A DNA stretch of 64,000 nt from Ctena decussata (GCA_963989385.1 OZ022511.1:31552503-31616502), one strand, 5' to 3'; positions 50,201 to 53,196 are shown, counted from the first letter of the stretch. Made by a program: numbers and translations. Notes: a model not told the origin generated them from the letters alone.

Positions 50201-50564
50201 ACGAGCTCGTTAAGAAGTCAACTCGTTAAGTGTTGTATGACTTTATAACCAGATACACTGAAATTTTTTGTTGAAAAAATGTGAGAAGCCTTTGCAATGC
50301 AAAAGCTTCTGACATTTTTTCAACAAAAAATATTGCCATATTTGAACTATAAACGTTTAAAATTTCAAGGAAACGTTAACTAACAATGTCATTAGTTTTG
50401 AACAACTGGCCCCAGTTTGGATTCTTTTTTCAGATTCTCCAGTTCGTTTATACCGAGATGTGGTCCTTCTGACTGATGACAGAAATCTCAGACTGAAGGC
50501 TCACACACATAATGTACCGGTAAAAGATATCCCGTCATTCATGAAGTGGAGCACTGGTACTTGA
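9521..50564 (+). CDS. SMG6: SMG6 / EST1A, telomerase-binding protein and NMD endonuclease (18 exons, 5' end missing)
   Basis: SMG6 cleaves transcripts marked for nonsense-mediated decay near the premature stop. In the known family it has N-terminal exon-junction-complex binding motifs, a 14-3-3-like TPR domain and a C-terminal PIN nuclease. Here 18 exons with GT..AG junctions and compatible phases join to 1,416 codons ending in TGA at 50562-50564. Recognisable blocks are IAPKNGRPYNQLAILACYT, KLDAVYYYMRSLAASNP, LNKRFVLSFLNVHGKLFT, FLVPDTNCFIDHLPSL, VINELDGLAQG and VVLLTDDRNLRLKA. Human SMG6 has about 1,419 residues in total, so this protein will be longer once its N-terminus is added. The first exon seen starts at a 3' splice site (ttgcag before 9521), so the start codon lies in an unseen upstream exon. 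The three PIN aspartate positions are kept, so nuclease activity is expected. No other cellular gene is seen in the window. Confidence 0.95.
11884..12002. repeat. Palindromic MITE family 5 (ATAAGACAGG / AAAATCTAGATCTGTC type)
   Basis: The perfect central inverted repeat AAAATCTAGATCTGTCTTAC/..AAGACAGATCTAGATTTTT is flanked by less exact arms. Relatives lie at about 18380-18590, 25618-25795 and 39085-39360. The TIR element at 50778 has similar CTATAAGACGGGG ends. Confidence 0.65.
12104..12302. repeat. Palindromic MITE family 2
   Basis: A nearly complete copy: GAGCTCCAGATAAGAAGGGG at the left, GAACCATCTC/GAGACGGTTC hairpin at the centre, CCCCTTCTTATCTGGAAC at the right. Confidence 0.85.
12307..12483. 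mobile_element. 177-bp TA-flanked MITE (CAGTAGAACTTCAGTGGCT TIR)
   Basis: CAGTAGAACTTCAGTGGCT at the left is matched by AGCCAGTGAAGTTCTACTG at the right, with TA on both sides. This fits a non-autonomous Tc1/mariner/pogo-type element. It directly abuts the family-2 MITE at 12302, and exon 2 starts 35 bp after it. Confidence 0.85.
12519..12683 (+). CDS. SMG6: SMG6 exon 2
   Basis: Acceptor atttcag and donor GTAAGT at 12684 bound a 165-bp exon that enters and leaves in phase 2. It reads GYEQDPGMAGRSRSQCRMKAEHLLREAIPL and onward to HMINQL. It corresponds to the segment just before the TPR domain of SMG6 (vertebrate MRNLQQQELHRLLRVADNQELQLSNLLSR region). A 177-bp MITE ends 35 bp before the exon. 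Confidence 0.88.
12891..13097. repeat. Palindromic MITE family 3
   Basis: Inverted arms around GAAAGAATTTGCT/AGCAAATCCTTTCC, with TTTTACAAAGGGGAATAGC in the left arm and GAAGGGAGGCAAAAATG in the right. Confidence 0.75.
13547..13643. repeat. 97-bp palindrome
   Basis: GAATCTTACA..GTCATTTCATATGA-like arms meet at AGCCAAAGGCT. TTTATGAAAC/GTTTCATAAA pairs exactly. Family not known. Confidence 0.6.
13931..14114 (+). CDS. SMG6: SMG6 exon 3, start of EST1/TPR domain
   Basis: The exon lies between acceptor tattgcag and donor GTAAGC and ends in phase 0. Its product RELQVRLEQLILLDPDLANK..MLWKSVFYHMVEMIRKQK is the first helical repeat pair of the EST1 domain, with the conserved ILLDxxxxxxQNxxQxLWKxxFYxxxE pattern. 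Confidence 0.93.
14547..14785. repeat. Palindromic MITE family 1
   Basis: TGAGCCGCGACACGAGAAAA at the left and TTTTCTCGCGTCACGGCTCA at the right bound the inverted GACTCAGATCAGCCTGG modules. GAAGTTCAGTTACATGT occurs just before the copy and again 16 bp after it. Confidence 0.85.
14878..15101 (+). CDS. SMG6: SMG6 exon 4, EST1/TPR domain
   Basis: The exon lies between acceptor tttttcag and donor GTAAAC and ends in phase 2. It reads GTEFYESLLGKLQATYHF, then TVKLALLSAQRTMICLGDIA, then NYAKARR. The SAQRxMICxGDIARY block is a clear SMG6 signature in the 14-3-3-like fold that in the family binds phosphopeptides. Confidence 0.95.
15180..15338. repeat. Helitron-like 3' end fragment
   Basis: TACTCAAGGTACTAGGTGGG is followed by GGCATCTGTACTACAGACAC and ATTTCTAGTT. 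The same 3' end closes the elements at 5880 and 27992. The 5' end was not identified. Confidence 0.5.
15546..17941. mobile_element. 2.4-kb TIR element carrying a pearl-like element
   Basis: GTGTAGAGTGAGTGGCTGCA then GATTTGTACAG at the left is matched in inverted orientation by CTGTACGAATCTGCAACCTA then TCACTCTACAC at the right. A further GCAGATTCGTACA lies at 15763. The pearl-like array at 16029-17605 sits inside. No transposase frame. It occupies most of intron 4. Confidence 0.6.
16029..17605. mobile_element. Pearl-like Helitron relative: (GTCC)n tract plus ~157-bp tandem array
   Basis: The 5' hairpin ATCCCCCGACCGAAAGG/..TTCGGGGGAT is followed by (GTCC)n at 16075-16128. Seven units of about 157 bp follow, with GTCCGCTCTATA-CTTGAATACC, GGAATATTTTCATGATACTT and GAACAGGTCATGACGATGTG. 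The close is CTTCGGTCGGGGGAT, then hairpin GCCATCTCCTCTGATGGC and TATTTTT. Pearl elements of oysters are described with (ACGG)n, the complement of (CCGT)n, and a ~160-bp tandem core. A poly-C run lies at 17220-17238. Confidence 0.75.
17994..18072 (+). CDS. SMG6: SMG6 exon 5, TPR domain
   Basis: This 79-bp exon reads WYTKAQQIAPKNGRPYNQLA then ILACYT and ends in phase 0 at GTAAGT. It is one of the most conserved stretches of EST1-family proteins. A TIR element ends only 52 bp before it. Confidence 0.95.
18109..18348. repeat. Palindromic MITE related in plan to family 1 (ATGAGCCACGTC TIR)
   Basis: ATGAGCCACGTC at the left and GACGTGGTTCAT at the right bound a centre with GATCAGGCTGCAC/GTGCAGTCTGATC. 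The ends differ from family 1, so this is a separate subfamily. It begins 37 bp after the exon 5 donor. Confidence 0.7.
18380..18592. repeat. MITE family 5 copy
   Basis: CTATAAGATAGGGATTTCTC at the left and GATCTGGATTTTTGGGATTG at the right are inverted relatives of the copies at 11884 and 39085. The centre is diverged. Confidence 0.5.
18691..22484. mobile_element. Helitron-like element with ~320-bp tandem units, split by a nested one
   Basis: The 5' end is TTTTTAGCTCACCAGAGCCG with the GAGCC..GGCTC hairpin and a GTCGTCGTC tract. About four units of ~320 bp (ATCTCCTCTGAAGCCACTGG, TTTGGTTGCTATGGCAACTT, AATGGCATTTTCTGCCAAGC) run to 19833. The same unit resumes at 22239 (GGCAACTTAGAGTTGCATTG) after the nested element. 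The 3' end is hairpin GGCCCGTGGGCC then TCTTGTT at 22464-22484. No protein coding seen. Inferred to be a non-autonomous Helitron/Helentron derivative. Confidence 0.7.
19834..22238. mobile_element. Nested Helitron-like element with ~455-bp tandem units
   Basis: The 5' end is TTTTTAGCTCACCTGAGCC with a GGAGCTTATAGGATG segment, then a GTCCGTCGTC tract. About five units of ~455 bp follow, each with TCACATGACCAACATGGCCG, CCCATATATGGTAAAA and TGACCTTGGGTTGACCTTGA. The 3' end is hairpin GGGCCTCATGGCCC then TCTTGTT. It interrupts the outer element's tandem unit exactly. The unit is related to the one at 41473-47770. Confidence 0.75.
22895..23005 (+). CDS. SMG6: SMG6 exon 6, TPR domain
   Basis: The exon has acceptor cttcag, phase 0 at both ends, and donor GTTTGT. 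Its 37 codons read KRKLDAVYYYMRSLAASNPF then LTARESLMSLFDEARKK. They are nearly colinear with vertebrate SMG6. Confidence 0.96.
23730..23937. repeat. Inverted repeat (GAGCTGTTACG type)
   Basis: AACTATGTTTACACAAGG..AAAAAGAGCTGTTACGGAAC at the left returns as CGTAACAGCTCTTTTTCG..AACCATAGTTAACCAGG at the right. Internal copies of GAGCTGTTACG and CCAAACGACTTGG/CCAAACGACCTG make it a multi-arm palindrome. Confidence 0.55.
23950..24125 (-). mobile_element. tRNA-derived SINE, minus strand, 9-bp target duplication
   Basis: AATATGATT flanks both sides (23941-23949, 24126-24134). Read on the minus strand it starts with a degenerate tRNA head (B box like GGTTTGACTCCC; anticodon region shortened), then the core with TATTTGAGTCATAT on the plus strand. 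The 3' end is (ATCC)-like. Same family as 26957-27158. Confidence 0.65.
24541..24744. repeat. Palindromic MITE family 4
   Basis: It begins TAATGACCCTAAATATTCAT and ends AAATTTTAGGGTTATTTACG. The central hairpin is shortened compared with 7336. Confidence 0.65.
24837..25002 (-). mobile_element. tRNA-derived SINE, minus strand, 13-bp target duplication
   Basis: CCATTCATTAGAA flanks both sides exactly (24824-24836, 25003-25015). On the minus strand it runs from a tRNA-like head (A-box region TAGTGTAGTGGATAACATG, B-box region AGATCGATCCC) through a core (complement of GGGTTTAACGTCCC and AAGGTCATTCGGAGATGGGA) to a (CACT)n 3' tail. The intact flanking duplication indicates a fairly recent insertion. 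Confidence 0.85.
25618..25795. repeat. MITE family 5 copy
   Basis: TATCCTTCCAAAACAACTCC then TAGATCTGTCTAACAAG pairs with later TTCTTGGAATTGTTTTGGCA. A second partial copy follows to 25795. Confidence 0.45.
25828..26040. repeat. MITE family 4b (ATTGGGACACCAAAAATAATT type)
   Basis: The ends ATTGGGACACC.. and ..GTCCCAATATAT are inverted around the hairpin GACTGCTCCTTGAGGAGCAG. The copy at 35465-35990 is the same family with a SINE inside. Confidence 0.6.
26133..26309 (+). CDS. SMG6: SMG6 exon 7, charged linker
   Basis: This phase 0/0 exon of 59 codons lies between ttacag and GTAAGG. The product begins AEAVEKKRMEEKQKQHKLRQ, contains RVEIWVRNDG (vertebrate RLEIWIHP), and ends in an acidic stretch. 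This is a variable linker in the family, so only the RVEIW block is directly diagnostic. Confidence 0.88.
26336..26657. repeat. MITE family 2, expanded copy with repeated hairpin arms
   Basis: It runs from GCTGCAGATAAGAAGGAG to TTATCTGGAGCTCTG. The ATGTTGTGACCCCTCAGTAG/..AATGAGGGGTCACAACAT module occurs several times in both orientations, making it about 120 bp longer than other copies. It starts 27 bp after the exon 7 donor. Confidence 0.7.
26957..27158 (-). mobile_element. tRNA-derived SINE, minus strand, 11-bp target duplication
   Basis: CATTTGCAGTG flanks both sides (26946-26956, 27159-27169). On the minus strand the head reads CCGTAGCTCAGTAGGTTATG (A box) and GATTCGAGTCCTGC (B box). The core contains the complement of GATTTTACGTCCTTTTTAAC and TATTTCAGTCATATCAGGAC. 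The 3' tail is CATCCATCCATCA. It has inserted into a GTTGTTCAAAACTA-type MITE (26783 to about 27230). Confidence 0.85.
27230..27992. mobile_element. Helitron-like element, with a nested one at 27551-27721
   Basis: Two units (AGCAACTTGAAATTTTGTAT then AAGTACAA, ATGACCCATATGTCAC) lie at about 27370-27550 and 27722-27900. They are separated by a TTTTTAGCTCGCC element with its own 3' hairpin CCTGTCCCTGTGACAGG then TCTTGAT. The outer element ends GTGTACTGTGGACAC then ATTTCTAGTT, as at 5880 and 15338. Confidence 0.6.
28022..28150 (-). repeat. tRNA-derived SINE fragment
   Basis: AAGTGCACATACTTTCGACA to GTGCCCTACAGATTGCGCTA matches 35694-35841 on the same strand. A deletion of about 25 bp removes the B box (complement of GGTTCGAATCCC). 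Confidence 0.65.
28289..28350 (+). CDS. SMG6: SMG6 exon 8
   Basis: This 62-bp exon reads LNKRFVLSFLNVHGKLFTKI and ends in phase 2 before GTAAGT. It follows a good polypyrimidine tract (tcttctctttcag). Confidence 0.95.
28601..28959. repeat. Palindromic MITE family 1, expanded to ~360 bp
   Basis: The ends are AGCCGCGACACGAGATAACC and GGTTTTCTCGTGTTGCGGCT. Internally the CAGGCTGATC and TTAGGGAAGAATCTGATT modules occur two to three times, making it the longest family-1 copy here. Confidence 0.8.
29147..29338. repeat. MITE family 2, degenerate
   Basis: It runs from CAGAGTCTAGATAAGACAG to CCCTCTTATCTAGAGCTCTG, with ACATATGTTGTGACCCCTC and its inverted partner around AAGACGGTTC. Confidence 0.7.
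29502..29643. repeat. 142-bp palindrome
   Basis: ATCATTGGTGTCCAGTGGGG then GATCCCAACCTGAGGGTCT at the left returns as GACTCGAGGGTTGGGATCCC and CCATTGGGCACCAATGAT. A single copy in the window. Confidence 0.65.
29867..30006 (+). CDS. SMG6: SMG6 exon 9
   Basis: The exon lies between acceptor tattacag and donor GTAACC and ends in phase 1. It reads MEMFVDSCSQMLLEFKVLLT, then SPTRLLQLMAINMFAIENTA and LK. It is colinear with the vertebrate GMETF..MLQLMTINMFAVHNSQLK segment. Confidence 0.94.
30088..30312. repeat. MITE family 6 (GGGCCCAG(T/A)TGTTCAAA type)
   Basis: GGGCCCAGATGTTCAAAAC at the left and GCTTTGAACAACTGGGTCC at the right form the ends. Other copies: 34496-34724, 50170-50413, about 26783-27230 (with a SINE) and about 41290-41450. 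Confidence 0.7.
30859..32047 (+). mobile_element. Left arm of an inverted pair: ~1.19-kb element with TTAGTGTTTGCC ends
   Basis: It starts TTAGTGTTTGCCGCAGATAA. Its main part ends at 31936 with the inverted end GGACAAACACTAA, then a ~105-bp palindrome (GGTTAGAGGCTATGAAGAG and complement) runs to CCTATAC. Inside are two MITE-2-like hairpins (CCTCGACGAGGCGGTTCTA). No coding. The right arm (32072-33239) is its reverse complement. Confidence 0.8.
32072..33239 (-). mobile_element. Right arm of the inverted pair
   Basis: It starts GTATAGGTTAGAGGCTATGA and ends GGGGCAAACACTAA, the reverse complement of 30859-32047 with modest divergence (1168 against 1189 bp). The two arms leave a 24-bp spacer (32048-32071) that is host sequence, not element. 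Confidence 0.8.
34496..34724. repeat. MITE family 6
   Basis: AGGGCCCAGTTGTTCAAAAC at the left and GATGCTTTGAACAACCAGAC at the right bound a centre with GAGGATCTTTTGCTCTGCAA and its inverted partner. Confidence 0.75.
34835..35090 (+). CDS. SMG6: SMG6 exon 10
   Basis: This 256-bp exon is bounded by ttttccag and GTAGGT and ends in phase 2. It reads DESLESTCRSLLQEHSVQMG, then LDMFGILVEQCT, then ELEELVPGIKVWTDWMICHS and DLWNPPP. The LLP(S/G)(V/I)KVW(S/T)DWM..W.PPP signature identifies the C-terminal half of the EST1 domain. Confidence 0.94.
35223..35429. repeat. Palindromic MITE family 1, degenerate
   Basis: It runs from AGAGTGGCATGTGTGCCCAG to CACTTTGTTGGTTTTGTCCT, with GACTCAGATCAGCCTGGACA modules. 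Confidence 0.7.
35465..35990. repeat. MITE family 4b copy interrupted by a SINE
   Basis: The host MITE parts are 35465-35569 and 35842-35990. They join across GCATCCAAAGGAT to give the same sequence order as the intact copy at 25828-26040 and the fragment near 780-960. Confidence 0.7.
35570..35841 (-). mobile_element. tRNA-derived SINE, minus strand, 13-bp target duplication
   Basis: GCATCCAAAGGAT flanks both sides exactly (35557-35569, 35842-35854). On the minus strand the head is an almost complete tRNA-like sequence: CCGGACCGGGTAGCGCAATC (A box), CTGACTCGTAAGTCAG anticodon arm, GGGTTCGAATCCCGG (B box). A core with GGACGTTAAGCATC and a CCAACCAAA tail follow. The tRNA likeness is good enough for a Pol III promoter. 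A free tRNA gene is excluded by the tail and duplication. Confidence 0.9.
36008..36105 (+). CDS. SMG6: SMG6 exon 11
   Basis: This 98-bp exon follows gttttag and reads PEIDVWSRTAELCNILKEMD then TSHVKLLPERKE. It ends in phase 1 at GTAAGT. The vertebrate equivalent is DVWSTLADFCNIL. Confidence 0.9.
36639..36842. repeat. Palindromic MITE family 2
   Basis: A nearly complete copy with the GACCGTCTCGGTGAGACGGT central hairpin and ends GAGCTCCAGATAGGAAGGGG / CCCTTTCTTATCTGGAGCAC. It lies about 75 bp before exon 12. Confidence 0.85.
36916..37019 (+). CDS. SMG6: SMG6 exon 12
   Basis: This 104-bp exon after tttcag completes a split Ser codon and reads CEPVILSEDTNMSGFVPLLS then TPLNNTFVLSSVDQ. It ends in phase 0 at GTCAGT. 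The SGFVPLL block is conserved. Confidence 0.9.
37157..37395. repeat. Palindromic MITE family 1
   Basis: TGAGCTGCGACATGACAAAG at the left and CCACTTTGTTGTTG at the right. The centre keeps GACTCTGATCAGACTGGGCG. It lies about 140 bp after the exon 12 donor. Confidence 0.75.
38222..38401 (+). CDS. SMG6: SMG6 exon 13
   Basis: This phase 0/0 exon of 60 codons reads EVAKDCLRIEKLRVFGEYLC, then GIEPPMLAYNVETKQYYSVA, then a Glu/Asp/Gln-rich end. It matches the vertebrate AADCKRVTVLKYFLEALCG..EPLLAFKGGKYVSVAP segment. Its donor is GTTAGT, and a 140-bp palindrome starts 48 bp downstream. Confidence 0.9.
38450..38590. repeat. 140-bp palindrome next to the exon 13 donor
   Basis: CCGAGGTTATAAAACTTGAG and CTCAAACTCAAAATAAAGCA then TGATTGGCTGCTTC pair with GAAGCAGCCAATCA, TGCTTTATTTTGAGTTTGAG and ACTCAAGTTGTATAACCTCG. 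Arms of ~60 bp, loop of ~10 bp. Confidence 0.7.
38813..39066. repeat. Palindromic MITE family 3
   Basis: CAGGGGAAGCAACTCTGCCA at the left mirrors the family's right arm. The centre has CTTTGTTATTGAAGG/CCTTCAATAACAAAG, and the end is TATAGAGGGGTACCTATCAC. Confidence 0.7.
39572..39656 (+). tRNA. tRNA-like sequence (tRNA pseudogene or SINE head)
   Basis: ATAGCTCAATCGGTAGCG resembles the A box and D arm, and AGGTTCAAATCCGG the T arm with B box. The middle (TCTCACGACTAGCTAC) does not form a clean five-base-pair anticodon stem, and acceptor pairing is poor. It is therefore probably a SINE head or decayed tRNA rather than a working gene. Confidence 0.45.
39715..39872. repeat. 158-bp palindrome following a tRNA-like sequence
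   Basis: GTAACTTGATCTGG, TACTGTATCACGTC and GATGAGCTCATACCATCGGA then TCACC pair with the later GGTGATCCGATGGTATGAGC, GACGTGATACAGTA and CCAGATCAAGTTAC. The loop is ~18 bp of CTCGACGCAAGCGTCTCG, itself a small hairpin. Confidence 0.75.
39939..40079 (+). CDS. SMG6: SMG6 exon 14, acidic then coiled-coil linker to the PIN domain
   Basis: This phase 0/0 exon of 47 codons lies between ttttgcag and GTGAGC. An acidic run (EEDILIESEEEIVNEDES) is followed by a charged heptad-like helix (LRAKKEELEKRVKEKTKQQE). It corresponds to the vertebrate EDDIRELRAKKLALARKIAEQQ segment before the PIN domain. Confidence 0.9.
40196..40368. mobile_element. 173-bp TA-flanked MITE (ACCCTCTTTACAACGGCA TIR)
   Basis: TA flanks both ends. 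CAACCCTCTTTACAACGGCA at the left pairs with TGCCGTCATGGTAAAGAGGG at the right. The copy at 48321-48484 shares the internal TTGATTTGCACGGAATGGCT. Confidence 0.8.
40420..40575. repeat. MITE family 3 copy
   Basis: The central hairpin GGAAAGAAGTTGCTC/GAGCAAATTCTTTCC with partial arms. A second partial copy (GGAAAGAATTTGCTCCCTTG and complement) is at 40640-40745. Confidence 0.65.
40916..41066 (+). CDS. SMG6: SMG6 exon 15, start of the PIN nuclease domain
   Basis: The exon follows acttcag and reads LEIRPIFLVPDTNCFIDHLP, then RHFTIVIPLV. It ends in phase 1 at GTAAGG. The Asp of VPDTN (codon 40982-40984) is the first metal-binding aspartate of the PIN active site, equivalent to human D1251. The next intron is 6.9 kb and full of Helitron-like repeats. 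Confidence 0.96.
41473..47770. mobile_element. Helitron-like element with ~452-bp tandem units, split by a nested one
   Basis: The 5' end is TTTTTAGCTCACCTGAGCC then TTTAGGCTCATAGGTGAGCT hairpin and a CCGTCGTCCGTC tract. About seven units of ~452 bp follow, each with TCACATGACCAAGATGGCCG, CCCATATATGGTAAAAACCC, TGACCTTGACCTAATTTACG and AAGGTCAAGGTCATT. They run to 44666 and resume at 47220 after the nested element. The 3' end is hairpin GGACCATTGGTCC then TCTGGTGTT. It fills most of intron 15. Confidence 0.75.
44667..47219. mobile_element. Nested Helitron-like element with ~148-bp tandem units
   Basis: The 5' end is TTTTTAGCTCACCTGAGCCG with hairpin CACCTGAGCCGAAGGCTCAG and a GTCCGTCC/GGGTGCGT tract. 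Two types of unit follow: TTATCATACTTGCAGGTAAT (about 44970-45290 and 46580-47150), and nine ~148-bp units (ACACAAATGTAGGGCATGAC, CCCAAGGTCAAGGTCACTGT, TTAGAAAAACTTTGTCATCG) at about 45300-46580. The 3' end is hairpin GCCCTTTGGGC then TACTTGTC. Confidence 0.75.
47771..47996. repeat. Palindromic MITE family 2, abutting exon 16
   Basis: AATAATCCAGATAAGAAGGA at the left, GAACAGTCTCGCTGAGACGG at the centre, CACTTCTTATCTAAAGCTCT at the right, plus a short internal duplication (GATAAGAAAAACTT twice). It joins directly to the end of the Helitron-like element at 47770. Confidence 0.8.
48010..48221 (+). CDS. SMG6: SMG6 exon 16, PIN domain
   Basis: The exon follows gtttccag, reads VINELDGLAQGSKTGQYDSE and onward to TLETIAFRSEETDKS, and ends in phase 0 at GTAAGT. 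VINELDGL is a PIN-domain signature. A palindromic MITE ends about 14 bp before the exon, so the usual branch-point distance falls inside the MITE. Confidence 0.95.
48321..48484. mobile_element. 164-bp TA-flanked MITE (same family as 40196)
   Basis: TA flanks both ends. CAATCCTCTTTACAATGGCA at the left pairs with TGCCGTCGTTGTAAAGAGGG at the right. It lies 100 bp after the exon 16 donor. Confidence 0.8.
48585..48778. repeat. MITE family 4
   Basis: AATGACCCTAAAATTTTTGA at the left and CCGAATATTTAGGGCCATTA at the right. It is inverted relative to the 7336 copy. Confidence 0.7.
49097..49316. repeat. Palindromic MITE family 1
   Basis: TGAGCCACGACATGACAAAA at the left and GTCATGTTGCAGCTCA at the right, with GACTCTGATCAGACTGGGTG modules. 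Confidence 0.8.
49522..49603 (+). CDS. SMG6: SMG6 exon 17, PIN domain
   Basis: This 82-bp exon reads GNNDDLILDCCTHFCKDKAR then DFMPKDK. It ends in phase 1 at GTAAGT. The NDD of GNNDDLIL carries the second active-site acidic position (human D1353). Confidence 0.95.
50170..50413. repeat. MITE family 6, directly before exon 18
   Basis: GGGCCCAGTTGTTCAAAGCA at the left and GTTTTGAACAACTGGCCCC at the right. The centre pairs GAAGCCTTTGCAATGCAAAA with AGCTTCTGACA. It ends about 20 bp before the exon 18 acceptor. Confidence 0.8.
50434..50564 (+). CDS. SMG6: SMG6 exon 18, PIN domain C-terminus and stop
   Basis: The exon follows tttttcag and reads SPVRLYRDVVLLTDDRNLRL, then KAHTHNVPVKDIPSFMKWST, then GT and TGA at 50562-50564. 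LLTDDRNLR (codons around 50475-50480) carries the third acidic site (human D1392). The reading frame closes where the family's does. Confidence 0.96.
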
Positions 50565-50775
50565 ATTGATTGAAGAGATTTATCTATCGGCATGACCCAA
50601 TATGCCAAGTTTGGGCTGGACCTCTTAGCTGGCTGGTCGGTTGAGAGGTGTTGGAATTTGTTCCCAGTTTACCTACAAAGTTTGACACAAATTTGATGAT
50701 TCTTGAACGTGTAAGGGCTCCAGTTTAGAGAACATATTTGAAGAAAAAGGAAAATTTCTCCTAGACTAAAATGGA
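50565..50775 (+). other. SMG6 3' UTR (start)
   Basis: The sequence directly after the stop has no coding potential and no AATAAA before a TIR element begins at 50776. The first AATAAA hexamers downstream (51428, inside the TIR element, and 52144) are possible polyadenylation signals, but nothing in the sequence decides between them. Confidence 0.5.
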
Positions 50776-50777
50776 TA

Positions 50778-51850
50778 CCGTATTTCTTCGGCTATAAGAC
50801 GGGGATTTTTCCCGCCGAAATGACCCCTAAAATTTGCCCCCGTCTTATAACCAAGGCTTTGGACTCCCTAGCTATTTTCCCCAAAGTCCCTGAGCAGCTG
50901 GTCACGGTCCATGTTCGTAAATATACAAGGCGCTCCCAAGTTATGTCCAGGTGCATCGCAAAACCCAATAGGTGTTGAGACATAAACAATACCTCTAGTA
51001 CCGATCACATGAAATGATGCCGTATGCAAACACTGATGGCATCTAGCAAAACTGAATTTCTCTACTGTGTGCCCTAATTAAACTCCTTTTGAATTCCAAA
51101 TCCACAAACAATGTGTAACATTATCATCTTTATTTTTTTTCCTAAACATTCATATGGGTATTTTTCTGCAACCTAGACGTAAAACGTAAGGCACTTTTAC
51201 TCTTTATCTGTCAGTATTAATATCCTGACTTGACCCGAGTGACCTGTCAAAACTGAGTCGGTTATGTAATTATTTTGAGAGCAGTATTGATCGAGCTGTT
51301 GTGTAAGATCAAAGAAGCCGCAACAAGCGAGCCGGTCAATGACCTTTAGATGACACAATTATGTTTGTTGAACTACTGGTGCTGGATTTGGATATTGACT
51401 GTATTTATGCTAAATATTCGGCTAGTGAATAAAAACAAAATCTGTTTAATATGGATTCTTCCATCTTAAAACTGGGATACAGGAATATGTTTTCTCCACT
51501 TGTGTACATGCAAAGCTAAACTTAACTCACGGAAATACGACCTTTGCTCATACTGGATAAAATAATGAGGTAATTAATCTAAGATATTTATGCACATTAC
51601 GGTAACTGCATAGCGACCAGTTTCAATATATGTAGACATCGGTGACCGGTGATGACCTTTGGGGAATTTAGTAGTAAATCTAGCACCTCAGCAGAATGAA
51701 GTAATGGGGCGCCAATCATCCGTCCATGTTGGGGAATTGGCAAAAAATAGGCCCGTCTTATAGGCAAGGCTAAGCTAAATACTTGCCCAGACAGTCAAAA
51801 AAACACCCCCCGTCTTATAAACGACTCGCCCTATAGCCGAAGAAATACGG
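50778..51850. mobile_element. 1.07-kb TA-flanked TIR element in the SMG6 3' UTR or flank
   Basis: TA flanks both ends. CCGTATTTCTTCGGCTATAA then GACGGGG at the left pairs with CCCCGTCTTATAAACGACTC, then GCCCTATAGCCGAAGAAATA and CGG at the right. The interior has no long open frame, so it is a non-autonomous DNA transposon. Confidence 0.85.
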
Positions 51851-51852
51851 TA

Positions 51853-51980
51853 TGTAGAACCCTCATTTGAACCACCTTGCCAAGCCGGTTCAAATGAGGG
51901 GCCACTACATAGTTTTTGAGAAGAAATAAGAAAAGTGTCCCACCACTATTGTCCAAAACTTGCTTTGATCTGGAGCTCTG
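51853..51980. repeat. MITE family 2 fragment
   Basis: GAACCCTCATTTGAACCACC then TTGCCAAGCCGGTTCAAATG and the right arm to GATCTGGAGCTCTG. The left arm is replaced by the TIR element at 50778-51850. Confidence 0.6.
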
Positions 51981-52208
51981 AAATCTGCATGTGTCATTCA
52001 ATCTACCAAGTTTGCTGTGAATTTGTTAAAGTTCTTGTTGAGTTAGAGATATACATACTTCAGACACGTTTATTATTTCAGTGATTTACAAATCGATACT
52101 ATAATTGTATTTATGTTTGCGGGTAAATTAGTTTGTTAGTTAAAATAAAAAAATTGTGAAGTTCGGGGCATAAATAATATTGAAGGCATACTGAGGCTAA
52201 ATTTTGAA

Positions 52209-53102
52209 TTGAGCATCTGCAAAGGATGTCTTCTGTCACCCACCCTCTTCAACATTTTTCTCGAACGGATCATGTCTGATGCTCTGGAAGAACATGACAG
52301 AAAGGTTAGCATAGGCGGCAGAAATATTACCAATCTGCGGTTTGCCGATGACATAGACACTCTAGCTGAGGAAGAGCAGGAACTAGAAGCTCTAGTTGAA
52401 AGTCTCGACCAAACCTGCACAAGGTATAAGATGGAGATCAGTGCTGAGAAGACCAAATTGATGACAAACAGCGCAGATGGCATCCAGAGGGAGATCAAGG
52501 TAAAGGGGCAGACCCTGGGTACTGTAAGCAGCTTCAAATACCTTGGAGCAGTTGTCTCAGATGATGGCTCAAAACAGGAGATTCTCTCAAGGATTGCACA
52601 AGCCACTTCAGCTCTTGCCAAGCTGAAACCCATTTGGAGAGATAACAACATATCTCTTAGATCAAAGGTGAAACTTATGCGCTCCCTTGTCATTTCCATA
52701 TTTCTGTATGCCTGTGAATCGTGGACCTTGACAGCAGAGTTAGAGAAAAGAACGCAGGCCTTTGAGATGAGATGCTACCAAAGGTTACTGAACAGTTTGT
52801 ACAAGGACCATATAACCAAGGAGGAGGTTCGCAGGAAGATCCAAGCAGCCATTGGAGAATATGATGAACTGACGCTGGTCAAGAAACGGAAACTAAGGTG
52901 GTTTGGCCACGTTTCAAGGTCTTCTGGTTTAGCAAAGACAAATCTTCAGGGCACAGGGAAAGGAAAAAGAAGAAGAGGTAGACAGAAGAAGAGGTGGGAA
53001 GACGGTATCAAGGAGTGGACAGGAATGGATTTTGCCAGCTTAAGACAGGACAAGGTGGAAAGGGATTGTTTTGAAGTCATCTGTGGTGCCCCAACGACCT
53101 AG
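52209..53102 (+). mobile_element. LINE (non-LTR retrotransposon) reverse-transcriptase fragment, open frame
   Basis: An uninterrupted 297-codon frame (the TTG at 52209 is not a real start) encodes the C-terminal part of a non-LTR reverse transcriptase. It has GCLLSPTLFNIFLERI, the catalytic box RFADDID, the FKYLGAVVSDDG block, LYACESWTLT, then a basic tail (GKGKRRRGRQKKRWEDGI) and a stop at 53100. The N-terminal endonuclease and fingers are missing, so it is a 5'-truncated insertion and not autonomous. A GATAGAATAGAAATAGAAT-type simple repeat follows the stop, as at many LINE 3' ends. The clade is not assigned. The intact frame suggests a young insertion. Confidence 0.85.
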
Positions 53103-53196
53103 TAAGGTTATGGGATAGAATAGAAATAGAATAGAAAGAGCTCAGACAAGTCCATAATAACAGTGTATATTCCAAAAGCAGAGAATCTGACTTATA

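Noticed and set aside
52136..52699. 187-codon frame on the minus strand
   Set aside because: It is the antisense shadow of the LINE reverse-transcriptase frame.
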